Shown here: piece after piece, positions 18,892 through 26,018 of the stretch
How the letters are laid out: every line of letters begins with the position of its first letter
How positions within the stretch are numbered: position 1 is the first letter of the stretch
Assembly (NCBI RefSeq): GCF_011058255.1
Contig: NZ_JAALFH010000052.1
Location: forward strand, 107,706-171,705
Length of the DNA stretch: 64,000 bases
Direction: 5' to 3'
Source of the DNA: Thioalkalivibrio sp. XN8
GTDB taxonomy: Bacteria; Pseudomonadota; Gammaproteobacteria; Steroidobacterales; XN24
The notes under the pieces: model-generated
The model's database searches: none
The model's input: the letters and a program-made list of their open reading frames with translations, nothing else
What the model was told of the DNA's origin: nothing
Translations under genes and position numbers: made by a program

Positions 18892-20322
18892 TCAGCGCGC
18901 GGACCCGCCGCCGTCCCGGATTTCGCCCAGGAACAGCTTCAGCGTGATGCGCTGCAACCAGGACCCGTAGGGCGGGTACAGGAGCTGGGTCGGAAAGAAG
19001 CGGTGGCGACGGAACACGGCCCTCGGGTGCGACAGCGCCCGGAAGCCTTCCTCGCCATGGTAGGAACCCATGCCGGAATTGCCGATGCCGCCGAAGGGCA
19101 GGTCGTGCTGGAAGGCATGCCAGCCCCAGTCGTTCATGGCCATGCCGCCGGAGTGCGTCCGCCGGCGCACCTGCTCGAGGGCGGGCTGGTCGAGGCCGAA
19201 GGTATACAGCGCCAGCGGCCGGGGCCGCTCGGTGACATAAGTGATGGCTTCCTCGAGCGTGTCGTAGGCGACGAGGGCGAGCACCGGGCCGAAAATCTCC
19301 TCCCGGGCCAGGTCCATTTCATCGTGCACCCCAAGCACGATGACCAGCGGCAGCTGGCGGCCGGGCCCGTGCTCCCCGACGACGCGCGTTTCCGCCCCCT
19401 TGGCCTCCGCGTCGGCGACCAGCTTCCGAATCCGCTCGGCATGGTGCGCGCTGATGATGCTGGTGTAGTCCGGGTTGCCCTGGACCGCCGGGTACATGCG
19501 GCCGAATTCCGCCGCCACGGCATCGGCGAACTCGGCCGCCTTCGCGCGCGGCACCAGCGCGTAGTCCGGCGCCACGCAGACCTGGCCGGCGGAAAAGGCC
19601 TTGCCGTGGGCGATGCGCCGCGCGGCGTCGGCCAGGTCGGCCTCGGGGCCGATGATGGCGGGTGACTTGCCGCCCAGCTCCAGCGTCACCGGCACCAGGT
19701 GCTCGGCGGCCGCCCGCATGACATGGCGCCCCACCTCCGGCGAGCCGGTGAAAATCAGGTGGTCGAAGGGGAGGGCGCTGAACGCGCGCGCCTCTTCGAC
19801 TTCCCCGCCGAAAACCGCCACTTCGTCCTCGGGATAGATAGTCGCCAGCATCTGCGCCAGCACCTCCGTGGTACGCGGCGAGAGCTCGGACATCTTGATC
19901 ATGGCGCGGTTGCCGGCGGCCAGCGCGGCCACCAGCGGCCCGAGCGAGAGATAGCCCGGCATGTTCCAGGGCACGATGATGCCCACCACGCCCTTGGGCT
20001 GGTACTCGACCCAGGCCGAGTTGGTCACGAACAGCAGCTCGGTAGTGCGGCGGTGCGGCCGCATCCAGCGCTTCAGCTTGTGCATCGCGTGGGACGCCGC
20101 GAGCGTCGGCCCGAGCAGCTCCAGCAGCCGGGTTTCCGTGGTCGACCGGTTGCCGAAGTCGGCGTTCACCGCCTCGATGACGCGGCCCTGCCAGGCGCGG
20201 ATCGCGCGCTTGAGAGCCTTCAGCTTCCCCTTGCGCTCCGCCGCCGACGGCCAGGGATGCTGCGCGAAAGCCGCGCGCTGGGCAGCCAGCACGGCATGCA
20301 TCTTGTCGATGGTGGCGTTCAT
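18892..20322 (-). CDS. Coniferyl-aldehyde-type aldehyde dehydrogenase
   Basis: A 476-residue NAD(P)-dependent aldehyde dehydrogenase of the short coniferyl/long-chain aldehyde class. Motifs: VPWNMPGY (~117-124, the cofactor Asn), FTGSPEVGRH (~191-200), ELGGKSP with the general base Glu at ~215, and GQVCVAPDY with the nucleophile Cys at ~249. The C-terminus ends in a hydrophobic-basic tail after PYGSWLQRITLK, as in fatty-aldehyde types. It oxidises an aldehyde to the acid. The alkylsulfatase gene starts upstream on the same strand and ends 21 bases before it, so an operon turning alkyl sulfates into alcohols, aldehydes and acids is a reasonable inference. Confidence 0.85.
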   Translation of the reverse strand: MNATIDKMHAVLAAQRAAFAQHPWPSAAERKGKLKALKRAIRAWQGRVIEAVNADFGNRSTTETRLLELLGPTLAASHAMHKLKRWMRPHRRTTELLFVTNSAWVEYQPKGVVGIIVPWNMPGYLSLGPLVAALAAGNRAMIKMSELSPRTTEVLAQMLATIYPEDEVAVFGGEVEEARAFSALPFDHLIFTGSPEVGRHVMRAAAEHLVPVTLELGGKSPAIIGPEADLADAARRIAHGKAFSAGQVCVAPDYALVPRAKAAEFADAVAAEFGRMYPAVQGNPDYTSIISAHHAERIRKLVADAEAKGAETRVVGEHGPGRQLPLVIVLGVHDEMDLAREEIFGPVLALVAYDTLEEAITYVTERPRPLALYTFGLDQPALEQVRRRTHSGGMAMNDWGWHAFQHDLPFGGIGNSGMGSYHGEEGFRALSHPRAVFRRHRFFPTQLLYPPYGSWLQRITLKLFLGEIRDGGGSAR

Positions 20323-20343
20323 GAGGTCGCTCCGGTGCGCGGC

Positions 20344-22377
20344 CTAGAACCCGGTCTCGCGCGGCTGCGGCGGCACGGTGCCCCCCGTGCCGGGCAGGAT
20401 CTGGAAATCGATGTTGAAGGTGTCCAGCATGCCGAAGAGCCGCGCGAGATGCTGCGCATCGCCCTCCAGCCTCGCCTTGCCGGCCGCAACCTGGTCCGCG
20501 ATCGTCGCCTGGCGCATCATGACGGGTTCGAGGTCCTGCCGGTCGATGGTCAGCGTCAGGTCGGCATCGTCGCGGCGAAAGCCCTCGATGCTGGTGAGCG
20601 TGCCGTGGCTCAGCTCCACCACGAACTGCTCGCCGTTGTCCGGCGTGACGATGTTGATGACGCTGCGGGCGTCTCCCGCCTTGTCGCTGTTGACCCGGAC
20701 GGCGAGGTAGTCGAGCCACAAGCCGGTGCTCATCGCGCGTACCAGGTCGGGGCCGTAGCTCGTAGGGGTCACGCCCTCGGGGATGCCGGAGCGCAGCTCG
20801 AGGGCGCCGGCCAGGAAGCTGTTGCGCACGCTCGTGCTCTCCTGCTGGTAGCCGAGCTGTTCCCAGGTATCGGCCAGCAGGTCCCGCGCCGGCTGCAGGT
20901 CGGGGCGGGCGAACACCAGCTTGTTGAGGATCTCCTGGGCATGACGGTACCGGCCGGCGGCGTAGAGCTCGCGCCCCTTGGCCATGATCGCGTCCGGGCC
21001 GCCCATCATCTCCACGTAGAGGGGCGCCGCGTCGCGCGGCGACAGCGGCAGGAGGGTCGCCGGATTGGCGTCCCAGTAGCCCAGGTAGCGATTCACCACC
21101 GCCCGGCTGTTGTGGCCCTCGGAGCCATGGTAGCTGCGCGCCGTCCACTCGGATTGCAGGCTCTCGGGCAGGCGGTAGACGTTGTGGATCTCGTTGATGG
21201 TGACGCCCTGGTTGGCGAGGTTGAGGACCTTGTTGTTCAGGTGGGCATAGGCGTCCCGCTGGGTGCGCAGCACCTCCTGGATCCGCTCGTTGCCCCAGCG
21301 CGGCCAGGAGTGCGCCGAGAACATCACCTCGGCCTCGCGCCCGAAATGATAGAGCGCGGCGTTGATCTGCCGCGACCACTCCAGCGGGTCGCGCACCAGC
21401 GCGCCGCGCAGGGTGTAGATGTTGTGGATCGTGGCGGAGATGTTCTCCGCGGCCCAGAACACCTTCCAGTCCGGGAACCAGGTGTTCATCTCGGCCGGCG
21501 CCTCGGTGCCGGGCGTGTTCTGGAACACCATCCGCACGCCGTCGATGGTCAACTCCTCGAAGTCCGCCTCGATGACCCGGGTCGGCGCGATCAGGCCGAC
21601 GTTGCCGACGGCGATGTTCTTGCCGATGGCCTGGTCGACGTGGCCCGCCGGGTGGCGCGGCAGCAGCACCCCGTACTGGTAGAACAGCCGCCGCGTCATG
21701 GCGTTGCCGGCGTAGACGTTCTCCGCGATCGCCTCGTGCAGGAAGCCGGCCGGGGCAATGACGGGCACCTTGCCGCTGCGCACGTCGGCCTCGTCGACCA
21801 CGCCGCGGACGCCGCCGAAGTGATCGGCGTGGGAATGGGAATAGACCACGGCGACCACGGGGAACTCGCCCAGGTGCTCGTTCACCAGGGCCAGCGCCGC
21901 GGCCGCGGTTTCCTTGGTGGTGAGCGTGTCGAAGACGATCCAGCCGGTGTCGCCCTTGATGAAGCTGATGTTGGCCAGGTCGAAGCCGCGCACCTGGTAG
22001 ATCCTGCCGGGCACCACCTCGAACAGGCCGTAGGCCATGTTCAGGATGGCCTGGCGCTGCAGCGAGGGATGAATGCTGGCGAAGTCCTCGCCGCCCATCA
22101 GCCACTCGTAGCTGCCCATGTCCCAGGCGATCCCGCCGGCGTCGTTGAGGATCTGCCGCTCGGCCGGCGCCGCGATGAAGCCGCGGCGAGACTCCTCGAA
22201 GTCCCGCTCGTCCTCGAACGGCAGGCTCGCGCGCATGGCGGCGTGGTACTCGATGGTGGTCACCGAGGGCGGCTTGCCGCCGGGATGGAAGTGCTCGACG
22301 CTCACCGCGCTGCCGCAGACAAGCAGCAGGAGCAGCGGCGCGACACGGCTTACAGGGCCGGGGGTCAGTGTCGTCAT
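20344..22377 (-). CDS. Metallo-beta-lactamase-fold alkylsulfatase (SdsA1-like)
   Basis: A 677-residue secreted enzyme. A signal peptide (VAPLLLLLVCGSAVS) precedes the metallo-beta-lactamase domain with HSHADH at ~181-186, followed by the long alkylsulfatase dimerisation helices (~400-530) and a C-terminal SCP2-like domain (from ~560, e.g. INIVTPDNGEQFVVELSHG). This is the full SdsA1 architecture, which hydrolyses primary alkyl sulfates such as dodecyl sulfate to alcohol and sulfate in the periplasm. The start at 22377 begins the signal peptide; earlier codons are upstream of it. The aldehyde dehydrogenase gene follows 21 bases downstream. An inverted repeat lies 64 bases upstream. Confidence 0.9.
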   Translation of the reverse strand: MTTLTPGPVSRVAPLLLLLVCGSAVSVEHFHPGGKPPSVTTIEYHAAMRASLPFEDERDFEESRRGFIAAPAERQILNDAGGIAWDMGSYEWLMGGEDFASIHPSLQRQAILNMAYGLFEVVPGRIYQVRGFDLANISFIKGDTGWIVFDTLTTKETAAAALALVNEHLGEFPVVAVVYSHSHADHFGGVRGVVDEADVRSGKVPVIAPAGFLHEAIAENVYAGNAMTRRLFYQYGVLLPRHPAGHVDQAIGKNIAVGNVGLIAPTRVIEADFEELTIDGVRMVFQNTPGTEAPAEMNTWFPDWKVFWAAENISATIHNIYTLRGALVRDPLEWSRQINAALYHFGREAEVMFSAHSWPRWGNERIQEVLRTQRDAYAHLNNKVLNLANQGVTINEIHNVYRLPESLQSEWTARSYHGSEGHNSRAVVNRYLGYWDANPATLLPLSPRDAAPLYVEMMGGPDAIMAKGRELYAAGRYRHAQEILNKLVFARPDLQPARDLLADTWEQLGYQQESTSVRNSFLAGALELRSGIPEGVTPTSYGPDLVRAMSTGLWLDYLAVRVNSDKAGDARSVINIVTPDNGEQFVVELSHGTLTSIEGFRRDDADLTLTIDRQDLEPVMMRQATIADQVAAGKARLEGDAQHLARLFGMLDTFNIDFQILPGTGGTVPPQPRETGF

Positions 22378-22440
22378 GTGAAGGTGCTCGGGCTGAATTC
22401 GGAAAGGGTATCGACGCACCCTAAAGGCCTGCCGGCGCAT

Positions 22441-22460
22441 ACGTCCAATACATAGGACGT
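22441..22460. promoter_or_regulatory. Inverted repeat, possible operator
   Basis: ACGTCC and GGACGT flank an 8-base AT-rich spacer, 64 bases upstream of the alkylsulfatase start. The size and position suit a regulator site for the sulfatase-dehydrogenase genes, but no regulator gene is adjacent. Confidence 0.3.
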
Positions 22461-22526
22461 CATAGGGCGATGCGTTTCAGGCATGGACATGGATCCGCGA
22501 TACAGCCGCCATGTCGCGACCGGCGC

Positions 22527-22778
22527 CTACCGACCTGCCAGCACCCACTCCCGCATGAGCTGCTTGATCTGGGACTGGTAGGGCATGCCGGCCAGCTCTG
22601 CCCGCCGGCGGAACGCCTCGAGCAGGTCTTCGGGCACCTTCAGGCTGATCAGCTTCGAGCGCGCCGGGCGCTGCGCGTTGAGCTTGCGGAAGTCCTCGAG
22701 AAAGCGGATCACCTGGTCGGCGGTCATCCCCCGGCACCGCCCCAGGTACTCGTCGGTGAAGTGCTGCACCGGCCTCAT
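22527..22778 (-). CDS. RHH/CopG-like small protein, probable antitoxin
   Basis: An 83-residue protein. The C-terminal half, SKLISLKVPEDLLEAFRRRAELAGMPYQSQ (in parts), reads as a ribbon-helix-helix: a short beta-strand then two helices, as in CopG/BrnA-type antitoxins. Residues 1-38 form a helical N-terminal region. Its ATG overlaps the stop of the nucleotidyltransferase gene (ATGA), so translation is coupled. An RHH protein would bind a palindrome; a suitable one (23247-23264) precedes the operon. The order (effector first, DNA-binding protein second) is seen in several antitoxin systems. Pairing is by synteny. Confidence 0.65.
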   Translation of the reverse strand: MRPVQHFTDEYLGRCRGMTADQVIRFLEDFRKLNAQRPARSKLISLKVPEDLLEAFRRRAELAGMPYQSQIKQLMREWVLAGR

Positions 22779-23239
22779 CCGAGTTTCTCCAGCGCCTCGA
22801 CGTCGGCCAGGTCCTGGGGCCGGCCGCTCGCCCGTTTCATTGCCACCAGGTCCTTGCGGCTCAGCACCTGTACCGGGCCGGCGAGCGTCTCCATGCGGAC
22901 CCTCCGCTTGCCCTTGAGGTCTTCGCTGATGACGATGTCCACCTGCTCGCTGAGGTCCTGCGGATGGTAGAAATTCCAGGCGATGAGGTTGCGGTTCCGG
23001 AGGTACTCGTCGCGGAACCGGAAGACGTCGCCGGCCGTGACCGGGAGCCGCGACACCAGACCGAGGCTGCCCAGCGCGGCCTCGGCGGCCTCGAGATCGC
23101 GCAGGGTCCACCGCAGCACGAAATCGATGTCCACCGTGCCGCGCACCGCGCCGTGCAGGGCGACGGCATAGCCCCCGACCACCGCGTAGCGCACGCCGGC
23201 ATCATCGAGCGCCCGGCAAACCCTGGAGAGGAAAGTCAT
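22775..23239 (-). CDS. Nucleotidyltransferase-fold protein, probable toxin partner
   Basis: A 154-residue minimal nucleotidyltransferase. VVGGYAVALHG (~20-30) is the helical GG-containing loop and RGTVDIDFVL carries the paired acidic residues at ~37 and 39; LSEQVDIVISED later may supply the third. The layout resembles the AbiEii/MNT-like families used in toxin-antitoxin and abortive-infection modules. It could add a nucleotide to tRNA or protein, or be inactive. The start at 23239 removes an atypical N-terminus of upstream codons. Coupled by ATGA overlap to the RHH gene. Confidence 0.7.
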   Translation of the reverse strand: MTFLSRVCRALDDAGVRYAVVGGYAVALHGAVRGTVDIDFVLRWTLRDLEAAEAALGSLGLVSRLPVTAGDVFRFRDEYLRNRNLIAWNFYHPQDLSEQVDIVISEDLKGKRRVRMETLAGPVQVLSRKDLVAMKRASGRPQDLADVEALEKLG

Positions 23240-23246
23240 GAGGGCA

Positions 23247-23264
23247 GTATATCCCGGTATATAC
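23247..23264. promoter_or_regulatory. Palindromic operator candidate
   Basis: GTATAT and ATATAC arms surround CCCGGT; eight of nine positions are symmetric. It ends 8 bases upstream of the nucleotidyltransferase start and overlaps the likely promoter, as expected for an autoregulated toxin-antitoxin operon. Confidence 0.5.
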
Positions 23265-23356
23265 CTGGGGGGAAGTTGAGGGTCATGGGCGGGCAGCCGG
23301 CGCATGGCCTATTCTTGGTGTCGCCCGAATACCGCGGGCTTGCGAGAAACCCTGTC

Positions 23357-23974
23357 ATGCCCGAAGAACTGGTTTTCTACACCAACCCGATGTCGCGCGG
23401 CCGCATCGTCCGCTGGATGCTGGAGGAGGTCGGTGCCCCTTACCGGACGGAAATCCTCGACTACGGCACGACCATGAAGGCGGCCGATTACCTCGCGATC
23501 AACCCGCTCGGCAAAGTGCCGGCGATCCGGCACGGCACGGCCGTCATCACCGAGTGCGCCGCCATCTGCGCCTACCTCGCCGACGCCTTCCCGGACGCCG
23601 GCCTGGCGCCACCGCCTGAGAATCGCGCCGCTTATTACCGCTGGCTGTTCTTCTTCTCTGGTCCGCTCGAAGCCGCCATCATCAACCGGGCGCTCGGCGT
23701 CGAAGTCCCGGCGGACAAGCGCGCCATGGCCGGCTACGGCGCCTTCGAGACGATGATGGACGTGGTCGAGCAGGCGGTGACCGCCAGCGAGTACATCGCG
23801 GGTGACGCGTTCAGCGCGGCGGACGTGTACTGCGGCTCGCAGGTCGGCTGGGGGCTGCAGTTCGGCACCATCGAGAAGCGCCCGGCGTTCACGGCCTACT
23901 GGGCCAGGATCAGCGACCGGGACGGCTACCGCCGGGCCCAGGGGCTCGACGACGTCCCGGGGGACGGCGCCTGA
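23357..23974 (+). CDS. Glutathione S-transferase family protein
   Basis: A 205-residue GST. The thioredoxin-like N-terminal domain (~1-80) shows FYTNPMSRGRIVRWMLEEVG (in two parts), the cis-Pro segment NPLGKVPAI and the glutathione-binding ITECAAICAYLAD, where E-C/S-A is typical. The all-helical C-terminal domain has the N-capping box YIAGDAFSAADVY. An early Ser (SRGR) is the likely activating residue. Function: conjugation or thiol chemistry on an unknown substrate, in the cytosol. It diverges from the toxin-antitoxin pair. Confidence 0.88.
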   Translation: MPEELVFYTNPMSRGRIVRWMLEEVGAPYRTEILDYGTTMKAADYLAINPLGKVPAIRHGTAVITECAAICAYLADAFPDAGLAPPPENRAAYYRWLFFFSGPLEAAIINRALGVEVPADKRAMAGYGAFETMMDVVEQAVTASEYIAGDAFSAADVYCGSQVGWGLQFGTIEKRPAFTAYWARISDRDGYRRAQGLDDVPGDGA

Positions 23975-24025
23975 CGCGGGACGCAATCAGCCCGGGCCTG
24001 TGGAACCGCTGCAGCCGGGTGGGGA

Positions 24026-25804
24026 TCAGGCTGCCGGCGGCCCGGCCTCACCGGCCAGGCGGGTCTCCGCGTCGGCAATCATGGCCTGAAAACGCGGCTC
24101 GTCACGCAGCAGTTCCAGGTCCGGATCGGCCTTGGCATAGGGCAGGAAACTTTCCGTGATGCACGCGAAGACCGGGGCCAGCATGTCCAGCGCCGCGTCC
24201 TTGTCCGCCAGATAGGTGCACAGCGCGCAACCGAAGTTGTAGCGCATGTTGAAATTCTCCGGATCGATCAGGAGCGCACGTTCCATGCGGGCCTTGGCCC
24301 GTTCCCCCTGGCCGAGCGCGGCGAGGGCATAGGCGCTGTAACCCGCCACCATGGAATTGTTCTGGTCATGCGCCAGCACTTTTTCCGCGCGCTGGAGCGC
24401 CAGCTCGGCCGCGCGTCGCATGCCGGCCTCGTCGCCCAGTGCTGTATAGGCACTGACCAGCATGGAAGCCGAGTTGAGATCCGCTTCCATCAGCCCCGCG
24501 GCTTTCTCGAAGAACCCCACGGCTTCTTCGTAACGGCGCAGCTGGTAGTTGAGCCGCCCGGCCGAGCGGTTCACCTCGTAGGACTCGGGATTGAGCTTGA
24601 ACGCGATGGCGACCTCCTTGGCGGCCGCCTCGGCATCACCGTCGGACAGCAGGAGTTGCGCCTTCACGGCATGGGCCTCGGCGAGGTCGGGATCGAGCGC
24701 CAAGGCCCGCTCTGCCGCCATCATGCCCTCGTCGGCATAGCCCTGCCGGGCGTCGCGAAGTTGCAAGTGGCCGATGGCCATCAGCGCCCAGGCTTGCGCG
24801 TAGTTGGGATCGATCTCGACGGTGCGGGTGCACAGGCGAACGATGGCCTCCGCCGACCGGGCATCGGCCTCCTGTCCGGTGACATGCGTCTGCCGGGCCA
24901 TCAGGTAAAGGTTGTGGGCCTCGGCGTTGTCCGTGCCGCGCCGCTCGATGGCTTTCTTTTCCTTGGGCAGCAGCGTGAGCCGGAGCGCCTTGACGATGGC
25001 CTCGGAAATCTCGTCCTGCAGCGCGAAGATGTCGCTGGTGTCGCGATCGTAGCGCTCGGCCCAGATATGGTTGTTGGTCCTGGCGTCCACCAGCTGCGCG
25101 CTGATGCGCACGCGGCCGCCGGCCTTGCGCACGCTGCCTTCCAGCACGTGGCTGACTTTCAGCTCGCTCGCGACCCTGGGGATGTCGACGTGCGTGCCCT
25201 TGTAGCGGAACGCGCTGTTGCGCGAAATGATCGCCAGCGCCGATACCTTGCTGAGGTCGGTGATCACGTCCTCGGTGATGCCGTCGCTGAAGTATTCCTG
25301 CTCCGAGTCGCCGCTCATGTTCGTGAACGGCAGCACGCAGATGCTGAACAGCGGCCCGGGCTTGTCGGACTCCGGGGTCGCGCCGGGCGCGGCGCTGACG
25401 GCCCTGGTCGGCGCCCGCGCGATCATCGCCCCCAGGGCATGCAGGAACTCCCGCGCCGGCGGGCTGGCGGGATCTCCGGCCCAGTCGTCGAGGTCCGTGG
25501 TATGGATGGCGCGCACGTCCATGGGCAGGCGGGCGTTGTCGAAGCGCACCGGCACCAGGATGCCGCGATCCGCCGCCTCGCGGGCTTCGCCGCGCACCCA
25601 GCGCGAGGCCACCGAGGTCGGGGTCCAGACCACCATCACCGCCTTGGCCGCATCGATCTCGGCGTCGATCTGGTCGTCGAATTCCTGGCCCGGCGTGATC
25701 TCGGGATCCCACCAGACCGACCAGCCCTTGGCCACGATCGCCGCCACCAGCGGCGCCACCCGATCCCGGTCGGCGCGAGCGTAAGACACGAACACATCAG
25801 CCAT
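24026..25804 (-). CDS. TIR domain - TolB-like domain - TPR protein
   Basis: A 592-residue paralogue of the gene at 26019-28217. TIR domain 1-125 (DVFVSYARADRDRV; Glu73 in SRWVRGEAREA aligns with the catalytic Glu). After an Ala-rich linker comes the TolB/FlgO-like domain (SICVLPFTNMSGDSEQEYFSDG, ~170-300, with VLEGSVRKAGGRVRISAQLVDART in parts) and TPR repeats (~330-590). No obvious membrane helix follows the TIR domain, a difference from the divergent paralogue. By my hand count 56 of the first 80 residues are identical in the two. The start at 25804 gives MADVFVSYAR at the N-terminus; upstream codons are rejected for that reason. Confidence 0.82.
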   Translation of the reverse strand: MADVFVSYARADRDRVAPLVAAIVAKGWSVWWDPEITPGQEFDDQIDAEIDAAKAVMVVWTPTSVASRWVRGEAREAADRGILVPVRFDNARLPMDVRAIHTTDLDDWAGDPASPPAREFLHALGAMIARAPTRAVSAAPGATPESDKPGPLFSICVLPFTNMSGDSEQEYFSDGITEDVITDLSKVSALAIISRNSAFRYKGTHVDIPRVASELKVSHVLEGSVRKAGGRVRISAQLVDARTNNHIWAERYDRDTSDIFALQDEISEAIVKALRLTLLPKEKKAIERRGTDNAEAHNLYLMARQTHVTGQEADARSAEAIVRLCTRTVEIDPNYAQAWALMAIGHLQLRDARQGYADEGMMAAERALALDPDLAEAHAVKAQLLLSDGDAEAAAKEVAIAFKLNPESYEVNRSAGRLNYQLRRYEEAVGFFEKAAGLMEADLNSASMLVSAYTALGDEAGMRRAAELALQRAEKVLAHDQNNSMVAGYSAYALAALGQGERAKARMERALLIDPENFNMRYNFGCALCTYLADKDAALDMLAPVFACITESFLPYAKADPDLELLRDEPRFQAMIADAETRLAGEAGPPAA

Positions 25805-26018
25805 GCAGGTCAGACCCTCGCAATACCGGCCCCGCAGCCCGGAAATAGTAAGGATACCGCATTGATCCGATGCTCCATACCGGGGCAGGCGCGGCTCCCA
25901 CACCCTTTTCGATACTTCGGGCGGCGAGGACATCCCAGGTGCAAGGTGCATATGCTAGTGTGCGCAGGCGGGACCGCGAGGGGGCGGCAGGATTCGCCTG
26001 GTCCGCGGGGGGATTGGC

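Noticed and set aside
19319..22105. 928-codon frame spanning the aldehyde dehydrogenase and alkylsulfatase
   Set aside because: It overlaps two well-supported enzymes in another frame and has low-complexity Arg/Gly/Pro sequence.
22775..23239. AbiEii toxin of the AbiE system
   Set aside because: The partner is an RHH protein, not a winged-helix AbiEi; length and motifs match only the general nucleotidyltransferase fold.
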